Source: a virus. Taken from it: a stretch of 30,293 nt of DNA. Shown piece after piece: positions 11,916-20,696 of the stretch; positions within the stretch are counted from its first letter, which is position 1; each line of letters opens with the position of its first letter. The DNA lies in IMG/VR virus record IMGVR_UViG_3300042987_001634, positions 1 through 30,293 of that record. One strand, written 5' to 3'. The notes below the pieces were generated by a model. That model saw nothing but the letters and a program-made list of their open reading frames with translations, searched no databases and was not told the DNA's origin. A program made the translations under genes and the position numbers.

Positions 11916-12872
11916 ATGAGGACCGCACCACCGGCAAATCAGGCCGGTCTGTTCATACGCAACTTGTTCGCACCGTACAACTCCGGATACATGGAGATAC
12001 GCGCATTCAACGGAATGCGACGCGAACAATCCTTCCACGAACTCCCGATCACCGGAGACAGGCTACGCAAACTATGCGAGGCCATCGTTGAGAAAGCCGA
12101 AGAAGGCTTTGATATCTACGTCGGAGTACTCCCACGCAAGGAACGATACGGCAAGGCGTCGTCCATAACGCAAGCCGCAACCGTCTGGGCGGATTTCGAC
12201 TACAAGAACATGACGGACGAAGAAGTCCTACGGGCGACACGCGACGCGGACATGACAGTACACTCCGGAGGCGGTATGCACGCCTACTGGTGGGTGACCG
12301 ATGTCCACGACGTATCCACGTCCAAACGACAAGATGCTTTCTCTGCTCTTGTCCAAGAAGAACAACAACGCCGGTCCGGACAAAAGGCCGACGCTACGCA
12401 CGACCTGCCTCGCATACTCCGAGTACCAGGAACCCTGAACTGGAAAGACCGGGAACACCCACGCCCAGTCGAGTTGCTAACGTGCGATGGACGACTTGTG
12501 AAGGCGTCCACGAAACCAGACAGGCACGACGCCGTGGATACAGGATTCACGAACCTGCTGGAAGACGAACCTATGCACTCGCCACTTGTGGAAGGTTCGC
12601 CCGAGTGGGAGTACTACTTCCGCATCGCCTGCGAGGCATTCGCGCAAAACAGAATATACGAAGCAGCCAAAACAGGAATCCTGAAATCATTCAATCCTCC
12701 ACTACGCACGCCCGGCGGAAGACTGGTGCAGAACCCAAACGAGTACATCATCCAACAGATGGAGCGAGTGGTCAAAGGACACGGAATGCTGACTCCGGAA
12801 GAAGAAGCGGCCTGCGCTCGGGAGTTGGAGTTCTTCGTTGAATACATGAGGTTGCACGGCCATGCCTATTGA
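11916..12872 (+). CDS. RepB-type DNA primase (AEP superfamily)
   Basis: This 318-residue protein carries the core motifs of archaeo-eukaryotic-type primases related to plasmid RepB: VWADFDYK near residues 90-97 with the metal-binding DxD pair, VHSGGGMHAYWW near 115-126 with the conserved sxH-type motif, and DLPRILRVPGTLNWKD near 163-178. It would make primers on single-stranded DNA, possibly at specific hairpin sites as RSF1010 RepB' does. SD AAAGGAACC precedes the ATG. It overlaps the start of the helicase gene by 11 bases, so the two products are probably made in step. Confidence 0.82.
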   Translation: MRTAPPANQAGLFIRNLFAPYNSGYMEIRAFNGMRREQSFHELPITGDRLRKLCEAIVEKAEEGFDIYVGVLPRKERYGKASSITQAATVWADFDYKNMTDEEVLRATRDADMTVHSGGGMHAYWWVTDVHDVSTSKRQDAFSALVQEEQQRRSGQKADATHDLPRILRVPGTLNWKDREHPRPVELLTCDGRLVKASTKPDRHDAVDTGFTNLLEDEPMHSPLVEGSPEWEYYFRIACEAFAQNRIYEAAKTGILKSFNPPLRTPGGRLVQNPNEYIIQQMERVVKGHGMLTPEEEAACARELEFFVEYMRLHGHAY

Positions 12873-14193
12873 TCTCACCTCCCGGCTGCGAGAACTTGAA
12901 TCGAAGGCAAGTACTGCAAGCAGGACGCACGTCAAAGGAAACCCGCTGCATGAACTCTTCCAAGACATACCGGAAGGCGGAAACCAGCGCGTAAAAGGGC
13001 GAGACCATGCGTCCGTATCCCTGCTAGGCCACCTCAAGAACAGCGGGATGGACTACGAGTTGGCTCTATCCATCCTGCATCTATGGAATGAACGCTTCTG
13101 CAAACCGCCACTCGATTCCCGGCAACTCACCGAGAAGGCATCCAGACTCTGGGTCGAATTCTCGGAACGCACCGAAGCAAGCGATGCGATCATACCGGAA
13201 GAATCGATCATCCCATTCCTCGACATTCCACGGATGGAAGAGGAAGCCGCAAAGTCGGCCGCGCAGGGATGGATCATGGAAGCGGGAATCCCCGCCGGCG
13301 GACTTGTCTACATCACGGCCCCGCCTGCCTTCGGAAAGACATGGGTTGTTCTAGACCTCATACGAGCCTGCCTCACCGCAGGAAAGTGGCTCGGCCACTA
13401 TCAAGTCGAACAAACGCCAGTCATGTACCTTGACGAAGAGATGGGCGTCGCAAGGGTATTGCCACGCATCCAGAAACTCGGAATCCCGAGGAACTCCGAT
13501 CTGCTCTACACGAACCGATTCGGAATCAAACTGGACAACAAGACGCACAGGGACCAGATCATCGCCGCCATTCGCAAGTACGGCGTCAAGATCGTGGTCA
13601 TAGACTCGCTGACCAGGGTGCATGGACTCGACGAAGGATCCAACCGGGACATGGCGCGGCTCTATTCGTACATGAGGGAAATCATGGACGAAGGCGCCAC
13701 GCTCATGATCTGCCATCACGATCGCAAAGGCGGACAAGGAGATTCCAGCGTCGGGCACGACCGCGCACGCGGAGCAGGAGAGATCATGGCCGCCGCGGAC
13801 ATGGTCTACAGCGTGGAGAAAGACTCCGGGTTTCATAGGATTGTATGCACCAAATCACGATTGATTGCGGAAGAGGACGCAATCCGCATGAACTTCCTGA
13901 TCGAGGACAATGAAGACAGGACGACGGTAACCCTGCGCCCTGCAAATCATCAAGAAATTTCAAGTCGAAACCTTGACGCCTGCGAGGAAGCCATTGTAAA
14001 CTTCCTGCGAGCGGTTGGTTCATCCAATACGAGCGACATCAAGTCGAATGTGAAGTTCGGCGATGGGAAAGTCGTTGCGGCAATATCCAGTTTGCTCAAA
14101 TTCGGTGAAGTTCAAAGCCAGACCGGAGAGCGTGGCTCAAAGGTCTACTACTTGAGTCCGAAGAAAAACTACGATTCAGACGAGGTGTTTTAG
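12862..14193 (+). CDS. RepA/AAA_25-type replicative helicase with PriCT-like N-terminus
   Basis: This is a 443-residue RecA-fold ATPase. Residues 45-97 (GRDHASVSLLGHLKNSGMDY, then LWNERFCKPPLDSRQLTEKA) resemble the primase C-terminal (PriCT) helical domain. The ATPase follows: Walker A APPAFGKT at 153-160, a conserved LDEEMG, Walker B KIVVIDSLTRVHG, and ICHHDRKGGQGDSSVGHDRA containing the sensor His. The C-terminal 70 residues look like a winged helix (NFLRAVGSSNTSDIKSNVKF). The family includes RSF1010 RepA, a hexameric 5'-3' helicase. The PriCT-like segment joined to the helicase suggests physical coupling to the primase. Confidence 0.85.
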   Translation: MPIDLTSRLRELESKASTASRTHVKGNPLHELFQDIPEGGNQRVKGRDHASVSLLGHLKNSGMDYELALSILHLWNERFCKPPLDSRQLTEKASRLWVEFSERTEASDAIIPEESIIPFLDIPRMEEEAAKSAAQGWIMEAGIPAGGLVYITAPPAFGKTWVVLDLIRACLTAGKWLGHYQVEQTPVMYLDEEMGVARVLPRIQKLGIPRNSDLLYTNRFGIKLDNKTHRDQIIAAIRKYGVKIVVIDSLTRVHGLDEGSNRDMARLYSYMREIMDEGATLMICHHDRKGGQGDSSVGHDRARGAGEIMAAADMVYSVEKDSGFHRIVCTKSRLIAEEDAIRMNFLIEDNEDRTTVTLRPANHQEISSRNLDACEEAIVNFLRAVGSSNTSDIKSNVKFGDGKVVAAISSLLKFGEVQSQTGERGSKVYYLSPKKNYDSDEVF

Positions 14194-14706
14194 ATGTCGT
14201 TTTTCAAGCAGAATGCTACATTTCAGGAATCTGGAAGTGGCGAGTACGAGATTGCCGAATCCGGCACCTACAATTGCCGGTTGATCGCCGTCGATATGGC
14301 GGAGCAGCCGGATTTCAACGACCCCAACACGATGAAGCCCGTCTTCATCTGGAAGTTCGAAACCGTGGATGCGTTCGATTCGCAGGATCGTCCGTTCCGA
14401 TTCACGAAGTACACGGGACGAGCCTACGGAAACGAAAAGGCGCACCTGACCAACCTGATCAACCAGATGTTTGGTCGAGCTCTTTCCGCCAAGGAGTTCG
14501 GCGAGATCGACTTGGAAGAGTTGATGGAGCGACCTTGGAAGGTCATGGTGGATGAACACAAGACCCAGGCCGGGAAGCTGGTCAACAAGATCGTGAGCGT
14601 TCGCGCACCGCAGAAGCGTGTTGTGATGGACGCCGCACCTAAGGTGCCGGACATTCCCAAGATCAAAGCTCCCAAGGCCGAGATCGACGATCCGTTCGGC
14701 GACTGA
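14194..14706 (+). CDS. SSB-like DNA-binding protein (DUF669-type)
   Basis: The product has 170 residues, with a beta-rich start (YEIAESGTYNCRLIAVDMAE, later FIWKFETVDAF and FTKYTGRAYG) followed by MVDEHKTQAGKLVNKIVSVR and a Pro/Lys linker. The last residues are EIDDPFGD, like the acidic tip of bacterial SSB that binds partner proteins. This layout matches phage single-strand-binding proteins annotated DUF669. It directly follows the helicase stop with an SD (GAGGTG) inside the helicase gene, so it belongs to the replication operon and closes it before a terminator. Confidence 0.72.
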   Translation: MSFFKQNATFQESGSGEYEIAESGTYNCRLIAVDMAEQPDFNDPNTMKPVFIWKFETVDAFDSQDRPFRFTKYTGRAYGNEKAHLTNLINQMFGRALSAKEFGEIDLEELMERPWKVMVDEHKTQAGKLVNKIVSVRAPQKRVVMDAAPKVPDIPKIKAPKAEIDDPFGD

Positions 14707-14805
14707 CGCCCGTTCCGTTCGCAGGTGGGTGATGCCAACTGCGGCACGGGCGGCAAGGGATCCGTGGTTTGAGTGGTTCCTTTCCTACGGATCCCGACGC
14801 TACAA

Positions 14806-14835
14806 AAAGACGGGCACCAAACGGTGCCCGTCTTT
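14806..14835 (+). terminator. Hairpin terminator between replication and packaging modules
   Basis: A perfect 13-bp stem (AAAGACGGGCACC with GGTGCCCGTCTTT) and a 4-base loop lies about 100 bases after the SSB-like gene. Only three T follow before GGAG, the SD of the small terminase gene, so termination may be partial. The A/T flanks make it potentially bidirectional. The gap 14707-14805 holds no clear promoter. Confidence 0.7.
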
Positions 14836-14844
14836 GGAGTTGAT

Positions 14845-15309
14845 ATGCTTCCTGAAGAAGACATTGAGAAAAGATTGCATAAGTTCCTGAACTTGTTGCG
14901 CGAGGGGTTGCCTTTGAGGCGATGCGTTGATCTTGCAGGGTTCACGCAATCAGAAATGAATGCCATGCGCCGTGTTCCGGAGATTGAACAGGCTATCGTC
15001 GAGGCAAGTACGGAGAAGGAACGGGCCGTACTCAATGCGTTGCTGTTGTCTGCCGTGCAAGGCAATACCGACGCAGGACGTTGGTATCTGGAACGACGTA
15101 GCGCGGACTATATGTCCATAAATCAGCGCAAGACCGCGAAACTGGCTGAAGATAGATGGCGCATGGAAAAGAAGATCATCAAGGCTGAACTTGGTGCGGA
15201 TCCAGGGCGTGTCGCTATGGAAGCGAACAAGCAAACGCAAGCTATCGAATCGACAGAAGAAGAAGAGGCGGAAATCATTGCAACTGGCAGCGAGAGCGAA
15301 GAGGATTAA
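14845..15309 (+). CDS. terS: Terminase small subunit-like DNA-packaging protein
   Basis: The start ATG at 14845 has GGAG five bases upstream. An in-frame upstream frame to 14773 would run through the terminator and is rejected. The 154-residue product has an N-terminal helix-turn-helix-like part (GLPLRRCVDLAGFTQSEMNA), a helical core with GNTDAGRWYLERRS, a frequent terminase small-subunit pattern, and an acidic C-terminus (STEEEEAEIIATGSESEED). It would recognise phage DNA and hand it to the large subunit encoded next. Family assignment rests on position and pattern. Confidence 0.75.
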   Translation: MLPEEDIEKRLHKFLNLLREGLPLRRCVDLAGFTQSEMNAMRRVPEIEQAIVEASTEKERAVLNALLLSAVQGNTDAGRWYLERRSADYMSINQRKTAKLAEDRWRMEKKIIKAELGADPGRVAMEANKQTQAIESTEEEEAEIIATGSESEED

Positions 15310-15355
15310 ACGCAAACTCGGACACCATCTGCCGGGTTCGGAAAGGCGCCCTACG

Positions 15356-16669
15356 ATGTGGCGTCCGGATATGCCTCCTCCACACGCCGCACAGAAGGAA
15401 GTCCTGCGCGAACACAAGCGGTTCAACATCATCAACTGCGGACGCAGATGGGGCAAGACGACGATTGGATCCTGGTTGGTCATAGAACCGGCACTTGACG
15501 GATATCCTACGGCGTGGTTCGCTCCAGACTACAAGGCTCTCTCCGAAGTATGGAGGGAAATCTGTAGGTTGCTGAGGCCGATCACGATCAAGCGCGACGC
15601 CCAGCAACACAAACTGGAACTCAGTACCGGAGGCGTCATCGACTTCTGGTCTTTGGACTCCGATCCGGAGGCGTGCCGTGGACGGAAATACCATCGCGTC
15701 GTGCTGGACGAGGCCGCGAAGGCGCGGCACCTCCAGATTGCATGGGAAATGGCGATACGTCCTACGCTTGTTGACTTCAAGGGAGATGCGTGGTTCCTCA
15801 GTACACCTCGCGGTCGTGATTTCTACTGGGAACTATGGTGGAGAGGCTGTGAAGACAACCCGCAACGAGATCCAGAGTTCGCCTGTTGGCAGATGCCATC
15901 TTGGACGAATCCTCACATCCCTGCTGTCGAGATCGATGCGATGCGCCGGGAACTTCCTGCAAGCACTTTCTCGCAGGAGATCGAAGCCCAGTTCCTTGAG
16001 GTTGGAGGGCGTTTCTTCGACGAGTGGTTCGAAGACAAGCACGTCGTGGTTCCATACCAGATTCCAGAACACTACAGGTTCGTCGGAGGTCTGGACTTCG
16101 GCACCGCAAACCCATTCGCATTCGTATTGGGAGCAGTCGATGAATCGAACAAACTCGTCGTAGTCGATGAAGCATACGGGGAAGGGATGCTTCCCAGGGA
16201 ACAGGCCGGCAAGATCATCGAATGCTTCCGCAGGTTCGGGATCAAGAACACGGGCGACGTGCTTGTCGCGGCAGACCCAGCAATGTTCCCGCCCAAAGAC
16301 CCGGCAAAGAGAATCGGGGAGTACCCGATCGAGGCGTTCTGGCGTGAAGGGATTCATGCAGTTCCGGCGATCAACAACCGCATGGTCGGATGGACACGCC
16401 TGAAGGAACTGATGCATACGGACGACCTTGTCGTATTCAAGGGTCGATGCCCAAACCTGATACGAACCATTCCGCTGATGATCAGGGACGAACGCAATCC
16501 CGAAGACTTGGATACAACGCTTGAAGACCATGCGCTTGATGCGCTCCGGTACATGGCTTTGGTCAGGACGGAAGCCAGCATGGCGAAGATAGAACGCACC
16601 ATGCCGATGTACGCCAAGATTACCGAGGACTACTTGAAGCGAAACAAGAAGACGGGCGACACCATCTAA
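15356..16669 (+). CDS. terL: Terminase large subunit
   Basis: This ATPase-nuclease packages DNA into the prohead. Walker A NCGRRWGKTTIGSW lies near residues 27-40, Walker B RVVLDEAAKA with the catalytic Glu follows, then the coupling-type FLSTPRGRDFYWELWW. The C-terminal RNase H-like nuclease has VGGLDFGTANPFAFVLGAV, VLVAADPAMFPP and DHALDALRYMA with the metal-binding Asp residues. The product has about 437 residues from ATG 15356, which has GGAAAGG upstream. The frame is open back to 15191, and a TTG at 15278 is possible, but that region overlaps the small subunit gene. The stop overlaps the next ATG (TAATG). Confidence 0.92.
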   Translation: MWRPDMPPPHAAQKEVLREHKRFNIINCGRRWGKTTIGSWLVIEPALDGYPTAWFAPDYKALSEVWREICRLLRPITIKRDAQQHKLELSTGGVIDFWSLDSDPEACRGRKYHRVVLDEAAKARHLQIAWEMAIRPTLVDFKGDAWFLSTPRGRDFYWELWWRGCEDNPQRDPEFACWQMPSWTNPHIPAVEIDAMRRELPASTFSQEIEAQFLEVGGRFFDEWFEDKHVVVPYQIPEHYRFVGGLDFGTANPFAFVLGAVDESNKLVVVDEAYGEGMLPREQAGKIIECFRRFGIKNTGDVLVAADPAMFPPKDPAKRIGEYPIEAFWREGIHAVPAINNRMVGWTRLKELMHTDDLVVFKGRCPNLIRTIPLMIRDERNPEDLDTTLEDHALDALRYMALVRTEASMAKIERTMPMYAKITEDYLKRNKKTGDTI

Positions 16670-16791
16670 TGAAGTACTTTGACACGGCCTTGTTGGTCAT
16701 GATCTGGATACAATTGGGTGGAGTGAACACTATTGTACGTTGGTGGAAAAAGCGTACAATATCAGGAAGCGTCGGCAAGGACTATATGTAA
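16669..16791 (+). CDS. Very small membrane-type protein between terminase and portal (40 aa)
   Basis: The ATG at 16669 overlaps the terminase stop (TAATG), and its own stop TAA at 16789-16791 overlaps the portal ATG (TAATG), so the frame exactly bridges the two genes. The product begins MKYFDTALLVMIWIQLGGVN and continues TIVRWWKKRTISGS, a hydrophobic N-terminal half then a basic half. It may be a real micro-protein or a coupling device. The exact double overlap argues for translation. Nothing is recognised. Confidence 0.5.
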   Translation: MKYFDTALLVMIWIQLGGVNTIVRWWKKRTISGSVGKDYM

Positions 16792-18866
16792 TGAGAATCC
16801 CGCAGCGCAAGCAAGCCACTACACAGGAGGATTTGTCTCTGGATCCTGAAGTCAAGGAACTTCAGGAACCGACCGAATCCGAGTGGCAGATTCTCAACTA
16901 TGTCGATGATCAGTTCAAGACCGCTTCCGATCACCGCGCACCACTTGAGGTTGACTGGGCGCTTGGAGTCGCATTCGAAGAAGGGCGACAATGGGTCGGA
17001 CTTAGCCGTCAAGCGGATCAACTGATCTCGCTCATCAATGAAGAAGAGCGGCATCGATATCTCACGTCGCCCAAAGTTCGGCCGCTTCTGATGAAGGTGG
17101 AGAGCCAGGCTACGCTTGCTTCTCCCGATGTGCGTGCCGTCCCGCTTACGGACGATCCACTTGATGTGCAGGCTGCAAAGGAAGCGGAAGCCATTCGTGG
17201 GCATTGCGCCCGTAAGTTCGACCGGCATACCCAGACCAAGGAACGTGTCGGTTGGGCACTCAAATCCAGTACTTGCTTCCTGAAGATCTACTGGGACGAC
17301 CAGAAGATGAACACGATTCCCGTCGTGGACTTCGCCGGGAACGTCAACTTTGAACAGGCGCCTGTAGGGGATATCTGCGAAGAGATCCTTCCTGCGTTCT
17401 CCGTCTTTCTGGATCCGACCGCACGAACATGGGAACAAGTACGGTGGTTGATCCATGCCGAGACTCGTCCTTTGTCCTACTTCGTTGACAAGTTCGGGGA
17501 AAAAGGCAAGTCCGTAAAACCGGATGCCAAGAGACAGAACGCGATCAACGGCTACGTCAATCGGTACATGAACGCCGGTATCGGTTTTGCTTCCCCGGTG
17601 CAGACTCCTGGGATGGGCAAGGGCATGGATGCCGCCATCCTGAAGGAATACTGGGAGAAACCTACCGCCAAGTTCCCGAAGGGCCGGTACATCATCATCG
17701 CCGGCGGTGTTGTGTTGTACAACGGCACTTGGCCTTACAAGAAGAACGACGACTTCCCGTTCGTACCGCTTTCGTATCAGGGACGTTCCGATTCTCCGTA
17801 CGGGCGTTCTCTGGCTGGCGAGTTGATCTCGTTGCAATACACCTACAACCGAATCCTGTCCGCCGCGCTTGAGCAGGCCGAGCAACAGGTTGACTTCGTG
17901 GCTATCGCGAAGGGTATCGGTATGCAGGCCGATGCGTTCGACGAGATCAAGGGACGCGGTGTCCGCAAGATCTATTACGACGCAACTGCCGGTGGGCCTC
18001 CTATGTTCTCGCGTTCCCAAGGCATCTCGGGAGACAAGTTGGCGTTCCTGCAAAAGATCGAGCGGGATATGCAGGACATCGCCGGTGTCCATGATGTGAC
18101 CCAGGGACTTGCACCGGCAGGTACTCCTGCGGAAGCCATTCGCCTCCTGCAACAAGCCGATCAGACACAGCACGCTTCGCTTCGTGCTTCCATCGAGAAG
18201 TCCGCCGTGCAGATCGCGGAATGGGAAGTCGCGTTGTATTCGGAGAAGGCGCCTCTGGATGTCATGCTTGGACTGCTTGATTCCAAGGGAACCGTGGAGC
18301 CGCAAGAACCCGGTATGCAACCCGAAGAAGTCATGACGGGTGGAAAGCCGTTGTCCATGCGCGGCCTTCGCGAGGGAGGTCAGTACCGTGTCATCTACAC
18401 ACCTGGATCCACATTGGCCGAAGGACCAGAGGAAAAGAATCAGAAGATCCTCACCTTCTACCAGATGGGCCTCCTCGGAACACCGGGCACGCCTTCTGCA
18501 TCGCGCCTTGCCGTCACTCTCATGGATCTACCGGAAACTGAAAAGATTCTACGAGCGATAGACGAGCAAGAGCAGCGAGAAGCCGAGAATCAGGCCGCGA
18601 TGATGGAACAGCAACAGCAGATGATGCAGTCGCAGATGCAGAATGCCGATCCGATGACGCAACTACAGATGGAAGCCGCTAAGCAGCAGTTGCAGATCGA
18701 GACTCATCAAGCCAAGAATCAGATCGAGCGCGACGCGGACGAGGAAACCGCGCAGGCGCAACAGATACGGGACTTGCAGACGATGGCCGTCGAGCGATTG
18801 ATGGCCCCTCAGTCCCAACCTTCGTCAACCGCTGGACGTAATCAGCGGAATAACAGGGGCCGATAG
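16791..18866 (+). CDS. Portal protein (P22-like)
   Basis: The product of 691 residues from ATG 16791 (AAGGA nine bases upstream) is the size of P22-type portals. The first 450 residues contain EWQILNYVDDQFKTASDHRA, AFEEGRQWVGLSR, FLDPTARTWEQVRWLIHAET, PFVPLSYQGRSDSPYGRSL and YTYNRILSAALEQAEQQVDF, a pattern typical of portals in short-tailed phages. DIAGVHDVTQGLAPAGTPAE also fits. The C-terminal 110 residues are Gln-rich coiled coil with basic residues at the end. Twelve copies would form the DNA channel at one capsid vertex. It lies between terminase and scaffold, as expected. Confidence 0.87.
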   Translation: MRIPQRKQATTQEDLSLDPEVKELQEPTESEWQILNYVDDQFKTASDHRAPLEVDWALGVAFEEGRQWVGLSRQADQLISLINEEERHRYLTSPKVRPLLMKVESQATLASPDVRAVPLTDDPLDVQAAKEAEAIRGHCARKFDRHTQTKERVGWALKSSTCFLKIYWDDQKMNTIPVVDFAGNVNFEQAPVGDICEEILPAFSVFLDPTARTWEQVRWLIHAETRPLSYFVDKFGEKGKSVKPDAKRQNAINGYVNRYMNAGIGFASPVQTPGMGKGMDAAILKEYWEKPTAKFPKGRYIIIAGGVVLYNGTWPYKKNDDFPFVPLSYQGRSDSPYGRSLAGELISLQYTYNRILSAALEQAEQQVDFVAIAKGIGMQADAFDEIKGRGVRKIYYDATAGGPPMFSRSQGISGDKLAFLQKIERDMQDIAGVHDVTQGLAPAGTPAEAIRLLQQADQTQHASLRASIEKSAVQIAEWEVALYSEKAPLDVMLGLLDSKGTVEPQEPGMQPEEVMTGGKPLSMRGLREGGQYRVIYTPGSTLAEGPEEKNQKILTFYQMGLLGTPGTPSASRLAVTLMDLPETEKILRAIDEQEQREAENQAAMMEQQQQMMQSQMQNADPMTQLQMEAAKQQLQIETHQAKNQIERDADEETAQAQQIRDLQTMAVERLMAPQSQPSSTAGRNQRNNRGR

Positions 18867-19630
18867 TGGCTCAAGAGGTAATGATGGACGAAGAGGCGAT
18901 ACAGACCGTGGACTCGCCGGCCACGGAGTCCGATCAGATCGATTCGGAGACTAGCGAGCAACCGGCGACGGGGGACGCGACAGGCCCAGCGCTATTCGAC
19001 GAGGAAACGACGGATGAGGGCGAGCCTGGCCCGATTCCATACAATCGTTTCAAGGAAGTCAACGACCAGTTCAAGGAACTCAAGGCACAGAAGGAAGCGG
19101 AGAACGCAATCCTTCAGCAGTTCGGGTTCAGTTCCTTGGCGGAGATGCAACAAGCTGCGGAACTTGAACGTCAACGGATCGAGGAAGAGCGGGTATCCGC
19201 ATACTTCCAGAGTCAGGTTGACGAGGGCGAGTTGGATGAAACCACGGCATCGATGCGCCGTGATCTTGAAATCCAGCGGATCCAGTTTGAGCGGGAACGT
19301 CAGCAGGTGCGCGAGTTGCTGTTGCAGCAACACAAGCAGGTTGCATTGACGCAACACCCTTCCGCTGCGCAGGCTCCGGACATGGTCGATGAACTGATTC
19401 GGGCCGGTCTCGCACCGGACGCCGCCGCGGCGCAGGTCGCGGCCATGGTGGACAGGTTCAGCCTGGCCGCCAAGTCTCAGGCGATTCGTCAACCTTCACC
19501 TCCGTCTCCGATGGGGAGTACGAACCAAGCCGCGCAGCAGACGCGCCCCATGAGTCCTCTGGACGCTTGGAAACAACAGGCTGCACGACCTTGGCGAGAC
19601 ATCCTCGGTGGAAACAAGGACACTATCTAA
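18866..19630 (+). CDS. Capsid assembly scaffold protein
   Basis: The product has 254 residues and a very acidic N-terminus, then the motif PIPYNRFKEVNDQFKELKAQ at about residues 52-71, which many phage scaffolds share. A long coiled coil (residues 60-160) full of Glu, Gln and Arg follows, with a helical, Ala-rich C-terminus. It would direct capsid protein assembly and then leave the prohead. The GTG at 18866 overlaps the portal stop. ATG 18884, behind AAGAGG, is an alternative start. It directly precedes the capsid gene, the usual order. Confidence 0.8.
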   Translation: MAQEVMMDEEAIQTVDSPATESDQIDSETSEQPATGDATGPALFDEETTDEGEPGPIPYNRFKEVNDQFKELKAQKEAENAILQQFGFSSLAEMQQAAELERQRIEEERVSAYFQSQVDEGELDETTASMRRDLEIQRIQFERERQQVRELLLQQHKQVALTQHPSAAQAPDMVDELIRAGLAPDAAAAQVAAMVDRFSLAAKSQAIRQPSPPSPMGSTNQAAQQTRPMSPLDAWKQQAARPWRDILGGNKDTI

Positions 19631-19640
19631 GGAGTAAGAA

Positions 19641-20684
19641 ATGGCTGCTTCTTCCGAAGCCCTTACGCTCTATGATTACGGTGCCATGTCGAATGATCCT
19701 CTGGTCAAGAAGATCACGATGGGCCTCTACGATCAGGGAGTTTCCGTTCTCGACGTTCTTCCGATTGCCAACACCAAGTCGCTCAAGGCGAACGGTGTTC
19801 GCTTCCTCGCTGGTTCCCTGCCGACGGTTGGCACCCGCAAGTTGAATGCGGAACCGACCGTTGTCCGCTCTGTCCCGAAGAAATTCGAAGAGCAGGCGTA
19901 CATTGTCTCCAATCAGTTCCAGATCGACCGATTCCTGGACATGGAGCAGAACGCCATTCAGGATCCGATCGACGTCCAGTTCATGGCGTGGCAGAAATCC
20001 TTTGTCCGTACCTTCTCGGACAAGTTCATCAATGCCGTGCCGACTACTGATGACGACTGGTTTGCTGGCCTTCGTTACCGACTGAGTTCGGCTGGTCAAA
20101 CCGATTACGACGTTCCGTCGGAAATGCTTATTGATGCTGGTTCTGGTAGTGGTTTGGCGTTTGCACTATCCGGTGCGAATGCTGCGACATCTGCTACTTC
20201 GGAGCAGTTCTTTGAGCGTCTTGACCAGGCTCTGGACTATGTCGGTTCTCCTGAAGGCAACGGCGTAGTCATCTTCGTGAATGATTCGCTGTTCCGCCGT
20301 ATTTCGACCGCTGCCAAGCGAGCGCAGTCCGGTAATGCCTTGGACCAGACCAAGGACAACTTTGACCGTGTCATTACGACGTATCGTAACGCTCGGTTGC
20401 TTCAGTTGCCTCGTAAGTCTGATGACACCAGCCAGATCATTACGAATACTGAGAATACTGCCGGTACGGCTACTACCGGTGGTCTCTGCTCTTCGTTGTT
20501 TGTCTGCAAGTTTGGTGCGAATGACTTTACCGGTTGGCAATTTGAACCCCTTGCGGTCAAGGATCTCGGGATCGACCCAACGGTCGGTACGCGACGAAAC
20601 GTCGTCGTGGACTGGGCGTGTGGTTTGTTCCAAGCCAATCCTCGCTCCATTGCCCGTGTCTACGGAATGTTGATGAGCAACTAA
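19641..20684 (+). CDS. Major capsid protein (HK97-fold, GP7-like)
   Basis: The ATG at 19641 follows AAGGAGTAAG, one of the best SDs in the window, as expected for the most abundant virion protein. The 347-residue product includes DPLVKKITMGLYDQGVSVLD, FLAGSLPTVGTRKLNAEPT, an E-loop-like region, DRFLDMEQNAIQDPIDVQFM and a C-terminal ANPRSIARVYG. This fits the GP7-type group of HK97-fold capsids in short-tailed phages. Codon use is rich in fast, host-like codons. It is flanked by the scaffold and cement genes. Confidence 0.85.
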   Translation: MAASSEALTLYDYGAMSNDPLVKKITMGLYDQGVSVLDVLPIANTKSLKANGVRFLAGSLPTVGTRKLNAEPTVVRSVPKKFEEQAYIVSNQFQIDRFLDMEQNAIQDPIDVQFMAWQKSFVRTFSDKFINAVPTTDDDWFAGLRYRLSSAGQTDYDVPSEMLIDAGSGSGLAFALSGANAATSATSEQFFERLDQALDYVGSPEGNGVVIFVNDSLFRRISTAAKRAQSGNALDQTKDNFDRVITTYRNARLLQLPRKSDDTSQIITNTENTAGTATTGGLCSSLFVCKFGANDFTGWQFEPLAVKDLGIDPTVGTRRNVVVDWACGLFQANPRSIARVYGMLMSN

Positions 20685-20696
20685 GGAGTTATTGAA

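Noticed and set aside
14732-14890. 52-codon frame (beginning MPTAARAARDPWFEWF) after the SSB-like gene with AGGTGGG upstream
   Set aside because: It runs through the terminator hairpin and into terS in another frame, and the second half looks like shadow sequence. It remains possible but weakly supported.
16782-18320. 512-residue minus-strand frame opposite the portal gene
   Set aside because: It is a shadow of the portal's codon pattern, has no SD at its start, and the portal on the plus strand is clear.
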